NCBI GenBank assembly: GCA_946478965.1
Contig: CAMLDQ010000104.1
Coordinates: 1-5,187 of the forward strand
Direction: 5' to 3'
Source of the DNA: an uncultured Methylobacillus sp.
GTDB taxonomy: Bacteria; Pseudomonadota; Gammaproteobacteria; Burkholderiales; Methylophilaceae
DNA: 5,187 nt
Part shown: positions 1 through 5,187 of the stretch, one piece after another
How positions within the stretch are numbered: the first letter of the stretch is position 1
How the letters are laid out: each line of letters opens with the position of its first letter
The notes under the pieces: generated by a model
The model's database searches: none
The model's input: the letters and a program-made list of their open reading frames with translations, nothing else
What the model was told of the DNA's origin: nothing
Made by a program: the position numbers and the translations under genes

Positions 1-1214
<1,214 letters not shown>

Positions 1215-1333
1215 TCAAGGATTGATATATCCTGATATCGCATGGTATCCGCCCCGGCAGGGCTGTCCATTACACGTAGTGGTTACTACTTACGGGGTAT
1301 CTGGCGGCAAGAAGGCGGACCCGGACGGCAGGC

Positions 1334-1344
1334 ATGACGGTCAT
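1334..1344. repeat. Palindrome ATGAC-G-GTCAT, next to ATCGCGAT
   Basis: An 11-base perfect inverted repeat with a single central base (five-base arms) overlaps by two bases an 8-base palindrome at 1343-1350. It belongs to a cluster of symmetric sites upstream of the reductase start, which could be regulator half-sites. Function is inferred from symmetry and position only. Confidence 0.45.
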
Positions 1345-1351
1345 CGCGATG

Positions 1352-1367
1352 GCCGGCCCGGGCCGGC
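1352..1367. repeat. Perfect 16-bp GC palindrome
   Basis: A perfectly self-complementary 16-mer made only of G and C is centred on CCCGGG, about 110 bases upstream of the reductase ATG. It has no spacer loop, so a DNA-level site or cruciform is likelier than an RNA hairpin terminator, and no T-run follows. Palindromes of G and C are commoner by chance in GC-rich DNA, so a role is only possible. Confidence 0.55.
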
Positions 1368-1368
1368 G

Positions 1369-1384
1369 TACCACCATGGTAGTA
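1369..1384. repeat. Imperfect 16-bp palindrome around ACCATGGT
   Basis: TAC-C-ACCATGGT-A-GTA is symmetric in seven of eight base pairs and begins one base after the GC palindrome. Its GGTAGTA half resembles the GTAGT/ACTAC repeat at 1281-1294. This is the most operator-like element in the divergent gap. No regulator gene is visible in the window to pair with it. Confidence 0.45.
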
Positions 1385-1473
1385 CTCCTTCAAAACAGTT
1401 ATTTCCGGCCGGATTTAGGCGTACCTTTTCTTCACATAGCGCACCTTCGTTTATTACTGGAATAGGCTCTCAC

Positions 1474-2220
1474 ATGGAACCGTCCCATCCGCGGCATGAC
1501 CGTTTCAAGGCGATCGTCGAGCACATCGACCAACTGAATCCCGACACCGTAGCTGTCCGGCTGTCGTGCCCCGAAATCACGCATTACCGGGCCGGGCAAT
1601 ACCTCAAGGTGTTTATCGACGAGAACACGGTGCGCAGCTATTCGCTGGCCAGCGCGCCGGGCATCGATGCGCACCTGCAGTTGCATGTCCGGCGCGGCGC
1701 AGCGGGTTCGGCCAGTCGATGGTTCCATGAAGTGCTGACGACCGGCCACGCGATCCAGGTCAGCGCCCCGCAAGGATATTGCGGCTACCGGCCGGAATGG
1801 CCGGACCAGCCGGTCCTGATGGTGGCTACCGGTTCCGGGCTGGCCCCGTTCTACGGCATTGCGCGCGCGGCCCTGCAGCATGGCCATCGCGCGCCGATCC
1901 GCCTCTATCATGGCGTCCGCTATAGCCCGGATCTGTACCTGGTCGAGCAGCTGCGCGCCCTGTCGCGGCTGTATCCGAATTTCCATTACACGCCCTGCAT
2001 TTCCGGCGGGGAGAAGCTGGAAGGCTGCTTCGCCGGCCGCGCGCTGAATGCGGCGATGCGCGAAACCCCGTTGACGCACGCCTGGCGCGTCCATCTCAGT
2101 GGCCATCCGGACATGGTCGAGAACGGCTGGAAGCGCGCCCTGCGCGCCGGGGTGCCGCCGGAAGCGATACTCTCCGACCAGCTGCCGAACGCCGCCGCCC
2201 TGTCCGTGCTCGCCGCCTAG
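1474..2220 (+). CDS. Ferredoxin-NADP reductase-type FAD/NAD(P)H oxidoreductase lacking a 2Fe-2S domain
   Basis: A soluble flavoprotein of 248 residues with the two-domain ferredoxin reductase fold. Residues 9-105 form the FAD barrel, with RSYSLAS at 54-60 as the flavin-binding motif and the phosphate-binding GSASRWF stretch at 78-84. Residues 112-240 form the nucleotide domain, with ATGSGLAPF at 118-126, HGVR at 146-149 and the terminal LSGHPDMV at 208-215. No plant-type 2Fe-2S cysteine cluster is present at either end, unlike the oxygenase reductases it otherwise resembles. It should therefore shuttle electrons between NAD(P)H and a separate carrier such as a ferredoxin or Rieske protein. 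The ATG at 1474 is chosen because protein-like sequence begins there and TAGG precedes it by 7 bases, although that site is weak. Upstream in-frame codons to 1222 look non-coding. Its location suggests a role in methylamine metabolism, but the partner and direction of electron flow are unknown. Confidence 0.85.
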   Translation: MEPSHPRHDRFKAIVEHIDQLNPDTVAVRLSCPEITHYRAGQYLKVFIDENTVRSYSLASAPGIDAHLQLHVRRGAAGSASRWFHEVLTTGHAIQVSAPQGYCGYRPEWPDQPVLMVATGSGLAPFYGIARAALQHGHRAPIRLYHGVRYSPDLYLVEQLRALSRLYPNFHYTPCISGGEKLEGCFAGRALNAAMRETPLTHAWRVHLSGHPDMVENGWKRALRAGVPPEAILSDQLPNAAALSVLAA

Positions 2221-2285
2221 CGCCTATTCAGCGCGTTTCCTAACTGCTTGCCCTATAGAAGGATTTATTTGTCCTGTTACCCCAA

Positions 2286-2299
2286 AGGGAGTAATCCCT
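2286..2299 (+). other. Small hairpin AGGGA-GTAA-TCCCT
   Basis: A perfect five-pair stem with a four-base loop lies 65 bases after the reductase stop. No T-run follows, so it is a poor intrinsic terminator. It could protect the 3' end of the transcript or be chance. Confidence 0.35.
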
Positions 2300-2336
2300 A
2301 AAGAGAATTGTGACAAAGCGGTGATGAAAACATGAT

Positions 2337-2361
2337 GACCCCCAATGCGGTTATTGGGGTC
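2337..2361 (+). terminator. Hairpin, possible weak terminator of the reductase transcript
   Basis: CCCCAAT at 2340-2346 pairs with ATTGGGG at 2353-2359 over a six-base loop. A bulged C and two more pairs (GA with TC) extend the stem. The following bases (CTCTGGGTTT) contain no proper U-tract, so termination would be inefficient. A regulatory leader structure is the alternative. Confidence 0.35.
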
Positions 2362-2377
2362 TCTGGGTTTCGATGGC

Positions 2378-2440
2378 GCAGTTGGCATGGAAGAGGTATG
2401 GGCATAGATCATGTTTTTTATTTTAACAAGCAGTTGGCAT
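2378..2440 (+). repeat. Direct repeat GCAGTTGGCAT, two copies 52 bp apart
   Basis: Identical 11-mers lie at 2378-2388 and 2430-2440. The spacing from start to start is 52 bases, close to five turns of B-DNA, which would place both copies on the same face of the helix. Each copy contains TTGGCA, a five-of-six match to the sigma-70 -35 hexamer, so the pair could be tandem promoters or two regulator sites. The repeat is seen directly and the role is inferred. Confidence 0.5.
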
Positions 2441-2463
2441 AAGTTACACGGCCTTGCTTTACT
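2434..2463 (+). promoter_or_regulatory. Candidate sigma-70 promoter for the permease gene
   Basis: TTGGCA (2434-2439) is followed after 18 bases by TTTACT (2458-2463), a four-of-six match to TATAAT. Transcription would start near 2470 and leave a leader of about 45 bases before the GTG at 2515. The upstream repeat copy has TTGGCA at 2382-2387 and TAGATC at 2405-2410 with a 17-base spacer, which is weaker. No experimental support is available. Confidence 0.3.
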
Positions 2464-2500
2464 GAAGTACCCTTGGCCGGCGCCAACGCTTCTCTCAAAC

Positions 2501-2507
2501 AAGGGGG
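2501..2507 (+). promoter_or_regulatory. Ribosome binding site deciding the GTG start of the permease
   Basis: AAGGGGG ends 7 bases before the GTG at 2515. The frame stays open upstream to a TTG at 2473, but that codon has no purine-rich site at a suitable distance. The GTG start is therefore preferred and removes 14 codons. Confidence 0.7.
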
Positions 2508-2514
2508 TTCTAAA

Positions 2515-4221
2515 GTGAAAGAGACATCGGCAGGTGTAGACGCGATCACCGCAGATTTGTACGAGGATGTGGTGTCGCAGAATGCAAGCCTCCATCGTAA
2601 GATTAGTTGGAAGGGCGCATTCTGGGTGGCAAGTGGGGTTCCGGCGCTGGTGCTGTTTTCGATGGGGGCGATTTCCGCCACTGTCGGCAAACCTGCCTGG
2701 CTGGTATGGATGGTTTCCATTGCCTTCGGCTTTATTCAGGCTTTTACCTACGCGGAAATCGCTGGTCTGTTTCCGCACAAATCCGGAGGTGCTTCGGTAT
2801 ACGGCGCCGTGGCCTGGGTGCGCTACAGCAAGTTCATCGCGCCGGTCTCGGTGTGGTGTAACTGGTTCGCCTGGTCGCCGGTGCTGGCCATCGGTTCCGG
2901 TCTGGCGGCGGGCTATATATTAAGCGCGCTGTTTGCCCCGGATGCGGTGATCAATACCTGGCAGATTACCCTGCTGGACCTCGGTGCGGTCAAGGATGGC
3001 CTGGTGCTGCGCATCAATGCCACCTTCATCCTCGGTGCGGCGGTTCTGCTCGGGGTGTTCGCGATCCAGCACGGCGGTATTCTGCGGTCGGCCAAGACGA
3101 CGACGATCCTCGGCGTCACCGCGCTGATTCCGCTGATGCTGATTGGCCTGGTGCCGCTGATCACCGGCGACGCTCCTTCCTCCAACTTCTTCCCGCTGTC
3201 CCCGCTGGCTTATGATGCGGTCGGCAACGTGATCGACGGATCATGGGACATGAACGGATGGACGCTGATGGCGGGCGGCCTGTTCATCGCAGCCTGGTCG
3301 ACCTACGGCTTCGAGACGGCAGTCTGCTACACGCGTGAATTCAAGAACCCCAAGACCGATACCTTCAAGGCCATTTTCTATTCCGGCCTGCTGTGCATCG
3401 CGGTCTTCACGCTGGTGCCGATCGCTTTCCAGGGCCATCTTGGCCTCGGTCAGATGATCACGCCTGCCGTCACGGATGCCGCCGGCAATGTCACTACCGC
3501 GGCGACCTATAGCGGCATGCTGGCACCGGAAATCTACAGCGGCATGGGTGTGGCCGGCGCGCTGTCCGGCATGCTGGGCGGGGGCGCTTTCATCGCCAAC
3601 ATCCTGGTGATCATGCTGGTGCTGGCGCTGCTGCTGTCGATCATGACCTCGATGGCAGGTTCCTCGCGCACGCTTTACCAGGCTTCGGTCGACGGCTGGC
3701 TGCCCAAGTACCTGTCGCACGTCAACGAGCATGGCGCGCCGACGCGCGCGATGTGGACGGATCTCTGCTTCAATCTGATCCTGCTGATGATGTCCGACTA
3801 TGTGTTCATCCTGGCTGCGTCCAACGTGGGATATATCATTTTCAACTTCCTCAACCTCAATTCCGGCTGGATTCACCGCATCGACCGTCCGAAGTGGGAG
3901 CGTCCTTATAAAGCTCCCACCATCCTGCTGGTATTGGGTGGCATCCTCGGCTACGTCAACCTGACCATGATGGGCATGGGCGCCAATGTCTGGGGTGCCG
4001 GCACGCTGATGACCGGTCTGGTATTCGCCGCCCTGATCATCCCGGTGTTCATGTACCGCCATTTCGTGCAGGACAAGGGTGTGTTCCCCAAGGCCATGCT
4101 GGAGGATATGTACATCTCTGGTCATGAGGAAGGCAATGGCAACAAGGCCGGTATCCTACCTTACCTCGCGCTGCTGCTCGGCGTGGCGGTAGTGTATTTC
4201 TCCCACAGGCTGGTGTCCTGA
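2515..4221 (+). CDS. APC-superfamily permease, candidate methylated-amine or amino acid transporter
   Basis: An inner-membrane secondary transporter of 568 residues, longer than the usual 450-500 of the amino acid-polyamine-organocation superfamily. Hydrophobic segments lie near residues 35-57, 61-84, 111-138, 168-184, 196-217, 248-271, 285-305, 352-378, 413-430, 432-453, 467-488, 492-514 and 546-562, giving 12 or 13 spans. Family marks are the GVPALVLFSMGAIS first helix, EIAGLFPHKSGGASVYG at 81-97, the sixth-helix stretch STYGFETAVCYTREFKNPK at 262-280, and SSRTLYQASVDGWLPKYL at 383-400. The loop between segments 7 and 8 (about 306-350) is long. The N-terminal 33 residues are hydrophilic and cytoplasmic-like. 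The gene sits between dmd and tmd, both for methylated-amine oxidation, so import of trimethylamine or dimethylamine is the attractive inference. Sequence alone does not fix the substrate: amino acids, ethanolamine-like amines or polyamines remain possible. The start is the GTG with a strong ribosome site. Confidence 0.9.
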   Translation: MKETSAGVDAITADLYEDVVSQNASLHRKISWKGAFWVASGVPALVLFSMGAISATVGKPAWLVWMVSIAFGFIQAFTYAEIAGLFPHKSGGASVYGAVAWVRYSKFIAPVSVWCNWFAWSPVLAIGSGLAAGYILSALFAPDAVINTWQITLLDLGAVKDGLVLRINATFILGAAVLLGVFAIQHGGILRSAKTTTILGVTALIPLMLIGLVPLITGDAPSSNFFPLSPLAYDAVGNVIDGSWDMNGWTLMAGGLFIAAWSTYGFETAVCYTREFKNPKTDTFKAIFYSGLLCIAVFTLVPIAFQGHLGLGQMITPAVTDAAGNVTTAATYSGMLAPEIYSGMGVAGALSGMLGGGAFIANILVIMLVLALLLSIMTSMAGSSRTLYQASVDGWLPKYLSHVNEHGAPTRAMWTDLCFNLILLMMSDYVFILAASNVGYIIFNFLNLNSGWIHRIDRPKWERPYKAPTILLVLGGILGYVNLTMMGMGANVWGAGTLMTGLVFAALIIPVFMYRHFVQDKGVFPKAMLEDMYISGHEEGNGNKAGILPYLALLLGVAVVYFSHRLVS

Positions 4222-4228
4222 TCGGAAC

Positions 4229-4261
4229 TTGCAGGCCGGCATGCGGTTGGCCAGCCTGCAA
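4229..4261 (+). terminator. First hairpin after the permease gene
   Basis: TTGCAGGC at 4229-4236 pairs with GCCTGCAA at 4254-4261, an eight-pair stem over a 17-base loop that starts 8 bases after the stop codon. Only TTG follows, so alone it is a modest terminator. With the next hairpin it forms a tandem 3' end. Confidence 0.5.
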
Positions 4262-4270
4262 TTGTAAGCG

Positions 4271-4294
4271 ACGGGCGGCTCAGGCCGCCCGTTT
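4271..4294 (+). terminator. Rho-independent terminator of the permease transcript
   Basis: ACGGGCGGC at 4271-4279 pairs perfectly with GCCGCCCGT at 4284-4292 across a TCAG loop, a nine-pair GC-rich stem. It is followed by a short T stretch (TTT including the last stem base). It is the strongest hairpin in the window. It separates the permease transcript from tmd, which should therefore have its own promoter. Confidence 0.75.

Positions 4295-5187
<893 letters not shown>

Larger units (their letters stand above)
2221..2514. promoter_or_regulatory. Intergenic region upstream of the permease gene
   Basis: This gap of 294 bases is A/T-richer than the flanking genes and holds no convincing reading frame. 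Its first half has small hairpins that might end the reductase transcript. Its second half has an 11-bp direct repeat and -35-like hexamers that probably serve the permease. The size of the gap suggests the reductase and permease are transcribed separately, although readthrough is not excluded. Confidence 0.6.

Noticed and set aside
1303..1317. Sigma-54-like GG-N10-GC upstream of the reductase
   Set aside because: The dinucleotide spacing is right, but the surrounding consensus bases are absent and such spacing is frequent in GC-rich DNA.
1222..1473. In-frame N-terminal extension of 84 residues on the reductase
   Set aside because: It is Gly/Pro/His/Arg-rich without domain character, has no ribosome site at 1222 and overlaps a palindrome-dense promoter gap. 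The reductase fold begins just after the ATG at 1474.
1432..2106. Minus-strand frame of 224 codons opposite the reductase gene
   Set aside because: It is antisense to conserved flavin and nucleotide motifs and has no own ribosome site or family resemblance.
2224..2778. Minus-strand frame of 184 codons across the permease promoter region
   Set aside because: It runs through intergenic DNA into the antisense of the permease N-terminus, with no recognisable domain or conserved start context.
3241..4125. Minus-strand frame of 294 codons inside the permease gene
   Set aside because: The product is Gln/His/Asp/Arg-rich with no fold-like pattern, and it lies fully antisense to a clear membrane protein gene.

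Overview
The window looks like part of a methylated-amine utilisation locus from a GC-rich methylotrophic proteobacterium. The coding regions are GC-rich with G/C-ending codons, while the gaps between genes are visibly richer in A/T. The identification rests on two paralogous flavoprotein genes. At the right edge is the start of trimethylamine dehydrogenase (tmd). At the left edge, on the opposite strand, is the N-terminal half of dimethylamine dehydrogenase (dmd). A residue in the substrate pocket separates them: Tyr61 in the right-hand protein (Tyr60 of the mature Methylophilus enzyme) against Gln61 in the left-hand one. I cannot name the genus. These enzymes are best known from Methylophilus and Hyphomicrobium, but the locus can be transferred.

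Layout: (1) 1-1175, minus strand, dmd, cut at its 3' end by the window edge. (2) 1176-1473, a divergent regulatory gap dense in short palindromes. (3) 1474-2220, plus strand, a 248-aa ferredoxin-NADP reductase-type flavoprotein with no iron-sulphur domain. (4) 2221-2514, a gap with two small hairpins and an 11-bp direct repeat spaced 52 bp apart, each copy containing a TTGGCA -35-like hexamer. (5) 2515-4221, plus strand, a 568-aa APC-family permease with a GTG start. (6) 4222-4292, two hairpins in a row, the second a strong terminator candidate. (7) 4293-4658, a long leader or gap with no convincing gene. (8) 4659-5187, plus strand, tmd, cut at its 3' end by the window edge.

How the genes could work together: the permease is placed to import a methylated amine, or to handle a related amine or amino acid. 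Trimethylamine dehydrogenase would convert trimethylamine to dimethylamine and formaldehyde. Dimethylamine dehydrogenase would convert dimethylamine to methylamine and formaldehyde. In characterised relatives both enzymes pass electrons from 6-S-cysteinyl-FMN through a 4Fe-4S cluster to electron-transfer flavoprotein. The small reductase has no established place in that scheme. It and the permease are the two least explained parts of the locus. No RNA gene, CRISPR array, insertion sequence or integration site was seen.
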